A stretch of DNA of 64,000 bases, from positions 58,211-122,210 of the forward strand of contig NZ_JBLXDO010000012.1 of NCBI RefSeq assembly GCF_048263965.1, given 5' to 3'. The position numbers were made by a program, and so were the translations under genes. The DNA comes from Ferrimonas sp048263965 (GTDB lineage: Bacteria; Pseudomonadota; Gammaproteobacteria; Enterobacterales; Shewanellaceae). The notes beneath the pieces are model-generated. The model was not told the origin of the DNA. It saw only the letters and a list, made by a program, of their open reading frames with translations, and made no database searches. This document shows, in pieces, positions 35,744 through 45,022 of the stretch; position 1 is the stretch's first letter, and every line of letters begins with the position of its first letter.

Positions 35744-35773
35744 AAAAAACGGCGACCCAGGGCCGCCGTTTTC
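35744..35773 (-). terminator. Terminator after fimV
   Basis: AAAACGGCG and CGCCGTTTT stem with a 9-base loop, followed on the minus strand by TTTTTTATG. It separates fimV from truA. Confidence 0.78.
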
Positions 35774-35786
35774 ATTGAATACCGGA

Positions 35787-37616
35787 TTACATTTTGTCCA
35801 ACAGACTCTGGGCTTCCAGCTTCTGCGGCTCGGCGCCCTTCTCCACCACCTCTTTCAGCAGGGCCTTGGCACTGTCCTTATCGTCGATCTCAATATAGGC
35901 TCTGGCCAGATCCAGCTTGGCGCTGAAGCCGCCGTCCTCATCGTCTACATCCACGCCACTGGCGTCACCCACCAGATCGGACAGGTCGGAATCTCCGATG
36001 TCCAGGTCCAGGCCGTTGTAGGGCTCGAAGTTAGGCTCTGTGGTGCCTGACTCATCCAGCAGCTTGTCGATGTCGATGAACCCCTCCTCCTGAGCAGCTT
36101 CACTCTGAGAGGGCTCAGGCTGAGCGGCCCCCATGGAAAGGGAGGGCTCACCGGCGGTCAGATCCAGGCCACCGAGGGGCGCCTCGGGTTCCGGCATCAG
36201 AGGCTCAGGCTGCGCCTCAGGCGGCTCGGGCTGAGATTGCGGCTGGCTCTGAGGTGCAGCCTCCTCGGCGGCCCCCTTGAGCAGGGCATCAATCTCATCC
36301 TCGCCCAGGCTGGGCTCCACCTCTGGAGCCTCGTGGCTGAGCTCGACCATGTCATTGGTGTCATCCAGTGCGACCCCAAGCTCCTCCATCACGGTATCGA
36401 TGTCCGGCTCCAGCTCACTCATCGCCATGTTGGCCAGCAGTTCATCGTCCCCCTGTGCCTCGGCAGCCTGAGGCGCACTGTCGGTCAGGCTGACCTCCGG
36501 CTGCTCCTCCATGCTCTGATGTTCCTGCAGCAGCTCTTCCAGGGACTGAACAGGCTCATCCTCCTCCTGTACCTGGGGATCCAGCTGGATAGCACTCTCC
36601 AGATCCATCCCTTCGGTGCCATCGGCAACCTGGGGCTGCGCCGCGGTGGCAACAGGTTCAGGAACAGGAGCCAGGTTTGGATCGGAGATCTGGGCAATGC
36701 TGGCGTCGGGCTCCGGGGAGCGACGACGCAGGAACAGCCATATCAGGGCCAGCACAAAGATGGTGGGCACCACACCGGCAATGCCCACCAACCAGGGCTT
36801 GCTCCACAACTGCTGCCAGATGCCGCTCTCCTCCATCTCCTCCACCGGCTCAAACACTTCACCTGTGGGTTCGGTTGCGATGGGCGTGCGCAGTTGCTGC
36901 TCCAATTCACGGTTCACAGCCTGCTGATCGTCCAGGGCATCCTGCAACACCTGAATCTGACCATTGAGTTCCTCCAGGCGAGCCTTGAGCAGTTCGTTCT
37001 GCTCCAGCATGGCGCCCATCTCATCGATGGACATGCCCAGGTCGCGACGCAGCTGAGCAATCTGCTCGGCAGACTGGCGTCTCTGCTCATCCAGCTGACC
37101 ACTCAGCTCATCCAGCTTGGCACTGACCTCATCCGGGCCGGTGTTGCTTGCGGGAGTGAACTGGCTGGCAGGCTTGGAGGCAGGTTGGGGCTCGGGTTGA
37201 ACCTTGGGCTTTGACTCCGCCTTGGGCGCAAGCTTGGCGGGCTTAGTGCTCCACTGACGGTCGTCCTGGGTGGCTTTGCGCTTGGCCTCCACCGGGTCGA
37301 TGGCCAGGATGGTCTGGCTGTCGGGCAGCGTCAGCATCATCCCCTTTTCGAGGGAGTTGAGGTTGTTGGCATTGAACGCCTGAGGGTTGGCCTCATAGAG
37401 CGCCACCATGGTCTGGTAGACCGTGGCACCTTCAGGCTTGTGGGCATTCGCCAGACGCCACAGGGTGTCCTTGGGGCTGGTTGGGCCAATGGTGACCTGC
37501 TTCACCTCGCCCTTGGGCCCGGCGAGAGATACCCCTTCTGCGACAACACCCAGTGAGAGAGAGCAGCTCAGAGCGCCCCCCAGAAGAGCAGCCAATACCC
37601 TTTGCTTTCCAGTCAT
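35787..37616 (-). CDS. fimV: FimV/HubP family polar landmark protein
   Basis: About 609 residues. A signal peptide (1-28) leads to a periplasmic LysM-like peptidoglycan-binding region (DTLWRLANAHKPEGATVYQT, then LEKGMMLTLPDSQTI). A coiled coil follows (EQIAQLRRDLGMSIDEMGAM), then one membrane helix (LVGIAGVVPTIFVLALIWLF, about residue 285) and a long, very acidic cytoplasmic tail that ends in the conserved FimV motif (AKLDLARAYIEIDDKDSAKA). Such proteins recruit chromosome-partition, chemotaxis, flagellar or type IV pilus machinery to the pole. The position between asd and truA is conserved. An in-frame ATG at 37631 is an alternative start. Confidence 0.93.
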   Translation of the reverse strand: MTGKQRVLAALLGGALSCSLSLGVVAEGVSLAGPKGEVKQVTIGPTSPKDTLWRLANAHKPEGATVYQTMVALYEANPQAFNANNLNSLEKGMMLTLPDSQTILAIDPVEAKRKATQDDRQWSTKPAKLAPKAESKPKVQPEPQPASKPASQFTPASNTGPDEVSAKLDELSGQLDEQRRQSAEQIAQLRRDLGMSIDEMGAMLEQNELLKARLEELNGQIQVLQDALDDQQAVNRELEQQLRTPIATEPTGEVFEPVEEMEESGIWQQLWSKPWLVGIAGVVPTIFVLALIWLFLRRRSPEPDASIAQISDPNLAPVPEPVATAAQPQVADGTEGMDLESAIQLDPQVQEEDEPVQSLEELLQEHQSMEEQPEVSLTDSAPQAAEAQGDDELLANMAMSELEPDIDTVMEELGVALDDTNDMVELSHEAPEVEPSLGEDEIDALLKGAAEEAAPQSQPQSQPEPPEAQPEPLMPEPEAPLGGLDLTAGEPSLSMGAAQPEPSQSEAAQEEGFIDIDKLLDESGTTEPNFEPYNGLDLDIGDSDLSDLVGDASGVDVDDEDGGFSAKLDLARAYIEIDDKDSAKALLKEVVEKGAEPQKLEAQSLLDKM

Positions 37617-37704
37617 TTTGCAGGCCCGCATATCTCGAATTTTATCTGAATCTAATTACAGCGATTTCAACACTATATCTTATCTGATTCCAGGACGACA
37701 GTTG

Positions 37705-37736
37705 TTGTGAAGCCGCGCCGGGCGCGGGCTTCACAA
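37705..37736 (-). terminator. Hairpin after asd
   Basis: TTGTGAAGCC and GGCTTCACAA form a 10-bp stem extended by GCGC/GCGC with a bulge. No T-run follows, so it may be an attenuating or RNA-stabilising hairpin rather than a true terminator. Confidence 0.45.
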
Positions 37737-37745
37737 TTCGTCAAC

Positions 37746-38762
37746 CTAGAGGTAGTCGCGCACCAGAACTTCGGCAATCTGCACCGCATTCAAGGCAGCG
37801 CCTTTGCGGATGTTGTCCGCCACCACCCAGAGGTTCAGGCCACAGGGGTGACTGAGATCCTGACGAACCCGGCCAACAAACACCTCGTCCTGACCCGTGG
37901 CGTTGCCTACCTGGGTGGGGTAATCGATGTCCTCCTCCATCAGGGTCACACCCGGGGCCTGATTCAACAGCGCTTTCACCTCCTCCACCGAGGTGGGTTG
38001 ACGGGTCTCCAGGTGAATCGCTTCGCCATGACCATGGAATACCGGCACCCGTACGGCGGTGGCATTGACCATCACCGAGGCATCACCGAGGATCTTCTGG
38101 GTCTCCCACAGCATCTTCATCTCCTCCTTGGTGTAGCCATTGTCCATGAAGGCATCGATCTTGGGCAGGCAGTTGAAGGCGATCTGGTTGTCAAATACCT
38201 CACTCTTCGCCGGCAGGCCGTTGAGCAGTTGGGCACACTGCTTGGCCAGCTCCTCGATGGCACGGCGCCCGGCACCGGAGACCGACTGGTAGGTGGTCAC
38301 ATTGATGCGCTCAATGCCGTACTGCTGATGGATCGGGTTCAGCGCCACCAGCATCTGGATGGTGGAGCAGTTGGGGTTGGCAATGATGTTGCGGTTACGG
38401 AACTCCTCCAGGGCGTGGGGATTGATCTCCGGCACCACCAGAGGCACTTCCGGATCATTGCGGAAGTGGGAGGTGTTATCGATCACCACACAGCCCTCAT
38501 CGGCCGCCACCTCAGCCCAGCGCGCAGACACCTCTCCGCCGGCGGAGAAGAACGCCAACTCAACCTGGCTCCAGTCAAACTTCTCCACGTCCTCGACGGT
38601 CAGCTCTTCGCCCTTGAAGCTGACGCTCTTGCCGGCACTGTTGGTGCTGGCCAGAGGAAACAGCTGTCCTACTGGAAAATTCCGCTCCTCCAGGATCTGA
38701 ATCAGGGTTTCACCAACGGCGCCGGTGGCGCCCAGAATCGCAACATTAAAGGCCTGTGCCAT
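37746..38762 (-). CDS. asd: Aspartate-semialdehyde dehydrogenase
   Basis: A 338-residue NADP enzyme that reduces aspartyl phosphate to the semialdehyde, feeding lysine, methionine, threonine and diaminopimelate synthesis. The nucleotide loop is VAILGATGAVGETLIQ, the active-site cysteine is in NPNCSTIQMLVAL and the histidine region is VPVFHGHGEAIH. Length is that of the Gram-positive-like/Shewanella type (about 338). The pdxB coding region runs 17 bases into its start, suggesting coupling. Confidence 0.97.
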   Translation of the reverse strand: MAQAFNVAILGATGAVGETLIQILEERNFPVGQLFPLASTNSAGKSVSFKGEELTVEDVEKFDWSQVELAFFSAGGEVSARWAEVAADEGCVVIDNTSHFRNDPEVPLVVPEINPHALEEFRNRNIIANPNCSTIQMLVALNPIHQQYGIERINVTTYQSVSGAGRRAIEELAKQCAQLLNGLPAKSEVFDNQIAFNCLPKIDAFMDNGYTKEEMKMLWETQKILGDASVMVNATAVRVPVFHGHGEAIHLETRQPTSVEEVKALLNQAPGVTLMEEDIDYPTQVGNATGQDEVFVGRVRQDLSHPCGLNLWVVADNIRKGAALNAVQIAEVLVRDYL

Positions 38763-39891
38763 GAGGGTTCTCTCTTGTGTTAAATCCGAGTTGTGACCAG
38801 AGGCCGGCCTGCTGTGCAGGTCCCTCTATGGTCAGTGACATAAATTCCCGGCGCTCGAGGTGCGCCTTGCGCTGTCGGTCAAATCCGCCAGGCTGACTGA
38901 ACCAAGCGCGAAAGCGCCGGTCCTGTGCATCGATGTCGTACACCAACCGAGCCAGCCTGGCCATGTCGCCCTGGCTGCCCAGATCAGCCAAACCTACCGA
39001 GCTGATACTGGATGGCGGCACATAGGTGCTCAGCGGCGGAACCTTGCTGATTCCCAGGGTCTGCGCCAATGTGTTCAGCAACAACCAGTTCCCCCTGAGT
39101 TTTGCCTCAACGCTGTATCCGGCAATGTGGGGGGTGGCGATGTCGGCCAAAGCCACCAATTCCGCCAGGGGATTAGGCTCTCCCTCCCACACGTCCAAAA
39201 TCAGCCGGCAATCGGGACAGGCGCGCTTGTGGACAACCAGCGCTTCATTGTCCACCACCTCTCCCCGGCAGGCGTTCACCAGCCAGGCGTCGGGCTTGAG
39301 CATCGCCAGCCGATGCCCATCAAGAAGATGATAGGTGCAATCTTCGCCATCCCGATTCAGCGGCACATGGCAACAGATGATGTCCGACCGTGCCAGCAGA
39401 GTGTCCAAGTCGACAAAACTGCGCGGATCCCCCTGGCGCTGCAAAGGGGGATCATTGAGCAGCACTGTCATGCCCAGCGCCTTGGCCCGCTCTGCAGTGG
39501 CGCTGCCGGTATTGCCGGCGCCAATGACCCCAAGGGTGCGACCGCTCAGGCTGACGCCCAGCCTCTCAGCCAGGGTGAGCAGCGCAGTGAGCACATACTC
39601 ACCGACCGACTGGGCATTACAACCCGGCGCATTACTCCAGGGGATCCCCCGTGCCTCCAGGGCCTGGGTATCGATATGGTCAAAGCCTATGGTGGCGGTA
39701 CCGACAAATTGTAACCTGGACGCGGCTGAGATAAGACTCTCATCCACCTGGGTCACACTTCGTACCAGCAGGATATCGGCATCGCGCACCTGTTCAGCGC
39801 CAATATCACGCCCGGGATAAACGCGGATCTCCGCATGGTCGCCAAACATGGCATCCAGTGCCGGCATATTCTCATCTGCAACGATAATCAT
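38746..39891 (-). CDS. pdxB: Erythronate-4-phosphate dehydrogenase
   Basis: A 381-residue D-isomer-specific 2-hydroxyacid dehydrogenase, second step of the deoxyxylulose-dependent pyridoxal phosphate pathway. It begins MIIVADENMPALDAMFGDHA, has the NAD loop GVIGAGNTGSATAERA and the catalytic His in ATPHIAGYSVEAK. The C-terminal PdxB-specific dimerisation domain is present. It lies between fabB and asd, the Shewanella/E. coli order. Confidence 0.97.
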   Translation of the reverse strand: MIIVADENMPALDAMFGDHAEIRVYPGRDIGAEQVRDADILLVRSVTQVDESLISAASRLQFVGTATIGFDHIDTQALEARGIPWSNAPGCNAQSVGEYVLTALLTLAERLGVSLSGRTLGVIGAGNTGSATAERAKALGMTVLLNDPPLQRQGDPRSFVDLDTLLARSDIICCHVPLNRDGEDCTYHLLDGHRLAMLKPDAWLVNACRGEVVDNEALVVHKRACPDCRLILDVWEGEPNPLAELVALADIATPHIAGYSVEAKLRGNWLLLNTLAQTLGISKVPPLSTYVPPSSISSVGLADLGSQGDMARLARLVYDIDAQDRRFRAWFSQPGGFDRQRKAHLERREFMSLTIEGPAQQAGLWSQLGFNTRENPHGTGL

Positions 39892-39938
39892 CGGTCAGGG
39901 AGGGGAGTGGGGAATACAGGAGGGGGAGTGTATCAAAA

Positions 39939-39968
39939 GCGAAGCCGGGATTCAGTATCCCGGCTTCG
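39939..39968 (-). terminator. Terminator after fabB
   Basis: CGAAGCCGGGA and TCCCGGCTTCG form an 11-bp stem with a 7-base loop; CTTTTG follows on the minus strand. Confidence 0.78.
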
Positions 39969-39994
39969 TTCAAGCGCTTGGCAGCTATCGGGGA

Positions 39995-41215
39995 TTAACC
40001 CTTGTACTTGCGAACAATCAGGGTGGCGTTGGTGCCGCCAAAGCCGAAGCTATTGCTCATGAAGGTGTTCACAGGCTGCTCGCGGGTCTCGGTAACGATG
40101 TCCAGGCCCTCGGCTTCGGGATCCAGATTGTCGATATTGATGGAAGGCGCAATGAAATCATTGTCCATCATCAGCAAGCTGTAGATCGCCTCGTGAACAC
40201 CTGCGGCGCCCAGGGCGTGACCGGTCATCGCCTTGGTGGCACTGATGGCAGGGCTGTTGCTACCGAATACTTCCTGAATGGCGCCCAGCTCTTTGGTGTC
40301 ACCCACTGGCGTGGAGGTACCATGGGTGTTGATGTAATCGATGGACACATCGTCACCGGCCTGCTCCAGCGCCATCTTCATGCAGCGCACGGCGCCTTCG
40401 CCACTGGGAGCAACCATGTCATAGCCATCAGAGTTGGCACCGTAGCCGACGATTTCGCCATAAATCTTGGCACCGCGGGCCAGAGCATGCTCCAGCTCTT
40501 CAACCACAACCATGCCGCCGCCACCGGAGATGACAAAACCATCACGGTCAGCATCATAGGTACGGGACGCCTTGGTGGGGTCTTCATTGTACTTGGTGGA
40601 CAGGGCGCCCATGCCGTCGAAGCCCATGGCCAGGGTCCAGTGCAGCTCCTCGGAACCACCGGCAAACACGATGTCCTGCTTGCCCAGCTGAATCTGCTCA
40701 ACCGCGTTGCCGATGCAGTGCGCACTGGTGGCACAGGCGGAGCTGATGGAGTAGTTCACACCCTTGATCTTGAAGGGGGTGGCCAGACAGGCGGAAGCGG
40801 TGGAAGACATGATGCGAGGCACCAGGTAGGGGCCCACGCGGCGAACGCCCTTGCTGCGAAGCGTGTCGGCTGCCTGCACCTGGTTCAGGGAGGAGGCACC
40901 ACCACAGCCGGCGATGATGCCGGTACGCAGGTTACTCACCTGATCCTCTTCGAGACCAGCGTCGTCGATGGCTTCCTTCATGGCGATGTAGGCGTAGGCA
41001 GCAGCGTCGCCCATAAAGCGCAGGGTCTTGCGGTCAACGTGCTCGGAGGTGTCGATCTTCAGATCGCCCCACACGCGGCTACGCAGGCCCAGTTCCTCAA
41101 ATTGTTCTGAGTAGCTCAGGCCACTCTTACCAGCCTTAAGGGAAGCTTTCACTTCCTCGGCGTTGTTGCCAATACTGGAAACGATGCCCAGTCCGGTAAT
41201 TACAACTCGCTTCAT
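39995..41215 (-). CDS. fabB: Beta-ketoacyl-ACP synthase I
   Basis: A 406-residue condensing enzyme essential for unsaturated fatty-acid elongation. The active-site cysteine is in YSISSACATSAHCIG (about residue 163), and the two histidines are in NTHGTSTPVGD and KAMTGHALGAAG. Length equals E. coli FabB (406). A probable FadR half-site lies upstream (41277-41290), consistent with the known activation of fabB by FadR in E. coli. Confidence 0.97.
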   Translation of the reverse strand: MKRVVITGLGIVSSIGNNAEEVKASLKAGKSGLSYSEQFEELGLRSRVWGDLKIDTSEHVDRKTLRFMGDAAAYAYIAMKEAIDDAGLEEDQVSNLRTGIIAGCGGASSLNQVQAADTLRSKGVRRVGPYLVPRIMSSTASACLATPFKIKGVNYSISSACATSAHCIGNAVEQIQLGKQDIVFAGGSEELHWTLAMGFDGMGALSTKYNEDPTKASRTYDADRDGFVISGGGGMVVVEELEHALARGAKIYGEIVGYGANSDGYDMVAPSGEGAVRCMKMALEQAGDDVSIDYINTHGTSTPVGDTKELGAIQEVFGSNSPAISATKAMTGHALGAAGVHEAIYSLLMMDNDFIAPSINIDNLDPEAEGLDIVTETREQPVNTFMSNSFGFGGTNATLIVRKYKG

Positions 41216-41276
41216 CGTTGTATCCTGTGTATGAAGATCTTTAAACCGCCGTCATCTTAGCCTGTTTTACAAGCTG

Positions 41277-41290
41277 AACTGGTCGGCTTT
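41277..41290. promoter_or_regulatory. Possible FadR activator site upstream of fabB
   Basis: AACTGGTCGGCTTT has one perfect FadR half (AACTGGTC) and a poor second half. It is centred about 37 bases upstream of the start predicted from a TAAGAT -10 box (41254-41259, minus strand), the place from which FadR activates fab genes in E. coli. Confidence 0.45.
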
Positions 41291-41307
41291 CCCCCCTCGG
41301 GGTTAGA

Positions 41308-43296
41308 ATGGCGTCTCAAAATGCAACAGTGAGTACCCCAGTGAATTCCATCAGCCACGCCAAACTGGATTGGCGCGACTCCGACACCCCGGTCTCCATC
41401 GAATTCGATGATGTTTACTTCTCCACCGTCGACGGTATCGACGAGACCCGGTATGTATTTATGCAACATAACGGGTTTCCGGAGCGATTTACAGAGCACC
41501 CCCATGACACTTTGGTCGTGGCTGAAACCGGTTTCGGCACCGGCCTGAACCTGATGGTGCTGTGGCACAGCTTTCGTCAGTTCCGCCAACGCCACCCCGA
41601 CGCCCCCTGCAAACGGCTGCACTTTGTCACCATGGAGAAGTATCCGGTCACTGGGGCGGATCTAGCCAGGGCCCACCGTTACTGGCCGGAGTTTGCCGAC
41701 CAGAGCCGCCAGCTTAAAGCCGCCTACCCCATGCCGCTGCCGGGCTGCCACCGTATGGAGTTTGACCAGGGTCAGGTGGTGGTGGATCTGTGGCTCGGTG
41801 ACGTCAATGAGTGTCTGGAACAGATGCACGCACCCGCCCAGGGCATCGTCGATGTATGGTTCCTCGACGGATTCACCCCCAGTCGCAACCCCAAGATGTG
41901 GCAGGAGCAGTTGTACCTGGAGATGGCCAGGCTCAGCCGCAAAGGGGCGAGCTACGCCACCTTCACCGCCGCCGGACACGTTCGCCGGGGCCTGGAGAAG
42001 CAGGGTTTTAGCGTAGTCAAAGATCAGGGATATGGCATCAAACGGGAGATGATCTCCGGCCACTTCGCCACAGAGAAGCCAGAGACTCGCACGCCACAGG
42101 AGGTGGCGATTATCGGCGCTGGCGTGGCCGCCGCCCACACCGCACTCAGCCTGGTCCAGCGGGGCATCAAGGTGACCCTCTACAGCCAGGGGGCCCAATC
42201 CGCCGACGGTGCCTCCGGCAACCGGCAGGGTGCCCTGTACCCCTTGATGAACCTGGCAGAGGATGGCCTCAGCACCATCTACCAGCAAGGGTTTCTGCTC
42301 GCCCGCCAGCGCCTGAACCGACTGGTGGAGGCTGGCCACAGTATCGACCATGACTGGTGCGGCGTGCTGCAACTGAGCCAGAATGAAAAGGATGCCGAGA
42401 AGCTCAACCGCATCGGCGCCGCGGGTTTTCCCACCGAACTGGTGCACCCGGTGGATCAGCAGACAGCCAGTCACATCGCCGATCTGCCTCTGGACCGGGG
42501 GGGGCTTTACTTCCCCTACGGAGGATGGCTGGCCCCAGAGCAACTGATCCCTGCCCTGATTAACCAGGCCCAGGAGACCGGGCTGCTGAACTGCCACTGG
42601 AATCACCAGTTGATCAGCCTAAGCCGTGAAGCCGGGGAGTGGCAGCTTGATTTTGGCGACACCCTCGCCCGCCACCCGCATCTGGTGATCTGCATGGGCC
42701 ACGCCAGTGCAGACCTGTCCCAGACGGCCCCTTTACCCCTGCAACCGGTCAGAGGCCAGATCAGCGCCCCTGTGGCAGATGACACCCTGTCCAAGCTGAA
42801 GACGGTGCTCTGTGCCGATGGGTATCTGGTGCCAGCCCTGGACGGCCGTCTGACCAGTGGGGCCAGCTTCGTCAAGAACAGCCGGGATACTCAGTGGCAC
42901 CAAGAGGACGTTGAGGAGATTGTCGGTCGCATGAGCAACAGCTTCGGCGGCAGCAACTGGTTGCCAAAACTGCAGTTGGATGACAGCGGCCGCGCCGCCA
43001 TTCGCGGCTCGGTACGAGACCACTTCCCCCTGATGGGCCCCCTGCCAAATTGGTCTCTGATAGAGAGCACTCCTGCACATTGGCGTCACAAGTCTCTGCC
43101 AAACCAGCCGGGTCTGCATCTGGTGTCTGGCCTGGGGTCCCGGGGCCTGTGCAGCGGTGCCCTGATGGCCGAATCCGTGGTGTCGCAGATCTGCGGAGAA
43201 CCTCTGCCCCTGTCCGAGCAGCAGTTGCAGCGTCTGCTGCCGGGACGGTTCTGGCAAAGACGCATCAATAAGGGCCACCCACCGGTTCCCCAATAG
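41308..43296 (+). CDS. mnmC: Bifunctional tRNA 5-methylaminomethyl-2-thiouridine biosynthesis protein MnmC
   Basis: A 662-residue fusion of two enzymes that finish the wobble uridine mnm5s2U34. Residues about 1-240 are the SAM-dependent methyltransferase (VAETGFGTGLNLMVLW; VDVWFLDGFTPSRNPKMW). From about 265 the FAD-dependent oxidoreductase begins (VAIIGAGVAAAHTALSLVQR) and removes the carboxymethyl group. Both halves look intact. Divergent from fabB and convergent with yfcL, as in E. coli. The ATG at 41308 has only a weak ribosome-binding site; a GTG about ten codons later is possible. Confidence 0.96.
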   Translation: MASQNATVSTPVNSISHAKLDWRDSDTPVSIEFDDVYFSTVDGIDETRYVFMQHNGFPERFTEHPHDTLVVAETGFGTGLNLMVLWHSFRQFRQRHPDAPCKRLHFVTMEKYPVTGADLARAHRYWPEFADQSRQLKAAYPMPLPGCHRMEFDQGQVVVDLWLGDVNECLEQMHAPAQGIVDVWFLDGFTPSRNPKMWQEQLYLEMARLSRKGASYATFTAAGHVRRGLEKQGFSVVKDQGYGIKREMISGHFATEKPETRTPQEVAIIGAGVAAAHTALSLVQRGIKVTLYSQGAQSADGASGNRQGALYPLMNLAEDGLSTIYQQGFLLARQRLNRLVEAGHSIDHDWCGVLQLSQNEKDAEKLNRIGAAGFPTELVHPVDQQTASHIADLPLDRGGLYFPYGGWLAPEQLIPALINQAQETGLLNCHWNHQLISLSREAGEWQLDFGDTLARHPHLVICMGHASADLSQTAPLPLQPVRGQISAPVADDTLSKLKTVLCADGYLVPALDGRLTSGASFVKNSRDTQWHQEDVEEIVGRMSNSFGGSNWLPKLQLDDSGRAAIRGSVRDHFPLMGPLPNWSLIESTPAHWRHKSLPNQPGLHLVSGLGSRGLCSGALMAESVVSQICGEPLPLSEQQLQRLLPGRFWQRRINKGHPPVPQ

Positions 43297-43327
43297 CCCT
43301 ATCTTCAACGACTTTCAGATAGAAACA

Positions 43328-43350
43328 GAAAAGGCTCCCAAGGGAGCCTC
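43328..43350. terminator. Terminator between mnmC and yfcL
   Basis: AGGCTCCC and GGGAGCCT form an 8-bp stem with a 2-base (effectively 4-base) loop; minus strand reads TTTTCTGTTTC after it. It may serve both convergent genes. Confidence 0.65.
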
Positions 43351-43374
43351 TTCGGTTTCGGCACACGACAGTGC

Positions 43375-43647
43375 CTAGTTCTGGGCCAGTCGCTCCAGCA
43401 GTTGCTGCCAGGCGTTGCGCACCAGCGCCAGATCTTCCGGGGCCAGTTCGCTGCTGGCGTCATCCAGACGGGTGCCCATGTCCTGAGCCAGCACCTCAAG
43501 CAGCCCCTGCTGGCTGTCTTCCAGAGTGCTCAGGCTCAGTGCCAGGTGTCCCTGCAGGTAGCCACTGGCAAACACCTGGTCATCACTGCCCTGCTCCACC
43601 ATCTCGGTCATCCACTGGTTCGCCAGCAGTTCAATTTGGTCTAACAT
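43375..43647 (-). CDS. yfcL: YfcL family protein
   Basis: A 90-residue helical, acidic soluble protein. Size, the opening LDQIELLANQWMTEMVEQGS and the position beside mnmC and fabB match E. coli YfcL. The function is unknown. It ends 27 bases after a hairpin terminator on the reverse reading and starts ten bases downstream of the kinase-family gene, so the two are probably one transcript. Confidence 0.85.
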   Translation of the reverse strand: MLDQIELLANQWMTEMVEQGSDDQVFASGYLQGHLALSLSTLEDSQQGLLEVLAQDMGTRLDDASSELAPEDLALVRNAWQQLLERLAQN

Positions 43648-43656
43648 CCACCCTTC

Positions 43657-44769
43657 CTACGCTAATGGGTACAACACTTCATCGTGATAACCGGTGATAA
43701 CGGGGTACCAACCGGCCAGCTGGGCATCCAGCTCCGGGTCGCCAGTATCGGCGATCATCGGCCTTCCCTCAAGCGCTTCGAGCTTGGCTTTGGTGGCCAG
43801 CACCAGGATATTCTCCCGGCCTACGGCGCGAATCAGCTGCGGGCTCAGCTGTTGGTTGCCCCGGCCAAACAGGTGCCCTTGCCCACCAATCAGGGTCACC
43901 ACCAGTTTGGTGGGCCGGCCTTTGACCTGGCTAATAAGCTGATCTGCTGTCATATCCTGCCCCAGCACCTGATCTTCAACGATCAGATCTACCCCGAGCA
44001 GGGTGTTCTCCAATCCCAGGTGCTCCATCACCGCGGCCACGGTCGAGCCTGAACCCATGATGTACTGCCACTGGTCATCCAGCCGCTCCTGAAACTCTGC
44101 ACTGATGTCATCCAGCACCAGGGCTTCCACCTCAACGCCCCCCATCTTAACCGCCTGCACATAATGCAGCGCCTGGGGAATACGCATCTCACCATAGTGA
44201 CGGGCCCGGACCTGGCCCTGGCGAAACGCCTCCTCGTCGATGTCCCTCACCTCCGCAAGCTCGGTGGAGAGCAACTCACCGCGGATCATCTTGGCCACCA
44301 CCTCACCGCTGGCCTTGGGGGTAATGCCATAGACCCCGGAGTGGATTTTCACTCCGGCTGGCACACCCAGCACAGGCTGACGGTCGTGCACCTGGGCACA
44401 GATATCCCGGGCAGTGCCGTCGCCTCCGGAAAAGAGGATCAGGTCGACCCCTTTGTCCATCAGGGCCTGAGCCGCCAGCTTGGTGTCTGTATCCCGGGTG
44501 ATGTCACTGCATCTGTGCACCACTTGTGGGCGATAACCCAGGCTCTCCAACAGCGTCTGGCCCATGGGACCGGAGGCGGTCAAGAGCTCCACTGTGTCAC
44601 TGAGCGCCTCTATCTGCTCCAGGGCGGTGGCCATTCTCAGGTGCGCCTTTGGCTTGGCGCCCAGCGCCAGTGCCTGCTCGGCCATGCCATCGCTGCCCTT
44701 GAGAGCAACGCTGCCCCCCAGGCCCGCCAACGGATTGATGATCACCCCGAGTCTGAATTTTCTGTTCAT
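43657..44769 (-). CDS. ATP-NAD kinase / AcoX family protein
   Basis: A 370-residue protein with the NAD-kinase/diacylglycerol-kinase fold signature FSGGDGTARDI (GGDGT, about residue 118) and an N-terminal GVIINPLAGLGGSVALKG phosphate loop. The C-terminal region (YIMGSGSTVAAVMEHLG) is characteristic of the AcoX-like branch seen in Shewanella and Vibrio, distinct from NadK (about 290 residues). The substrate is not established. It heads a small unit with yfcL. Confidence 0.85.
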   Translation of the reverse strand: MNRKFRLGVIINPLAGLGGSVALKGSDGMAEQALALGAKPKAHLRMATALEQIEALSDTVELLTASGPMGQTLLESLGYRPQVVHRCSDITRDTDTKLAAQALMDKGVDLILFSGGDGTARDICAQVHDRQPVLGVPAGVKIHSGVYGITPKASGEVVAKMIRGELLSTELAEVRDIDEEAFRQGQVRARHYGEMRIPQALHYVQAVKMGGVEVEALVLDDISAEFQERLDDQWQYIMGSGSTVAAVMEHLGLENTLLGVDLIVEDQVLGQDMTADQLISQVKGRPTKLVVTLIGGQGHLFGRGNQQLSPQLIRAVGRENILVLATKAKLEALEGRPMIADTGDPELDAQLAGWYPVITGYHDEVLYPLA

Positions 44770-45022
44770 CCTTGCCTTCAGGTTTGTTGACCTTTACTGA
44801 TTGTTTTTGTCCTAACATTTGACGGTTATGGGTTCAAAGCGCTTGGTGTTTGCTCAAGACAGCAATGAACTCTGATAACTCGCTGCGCCCGGCGGGGCTG
44901 GCCTGACTACCGCCACTCTGCGTTGTTCGATTCTGACGTAGAACCACTATGGCTGCAATCGAATGCCTTGATTGCTGGCCGGCATGCTCAATTCAGTTCC
45001 AACCCGCAAAGATTACCAAGCC

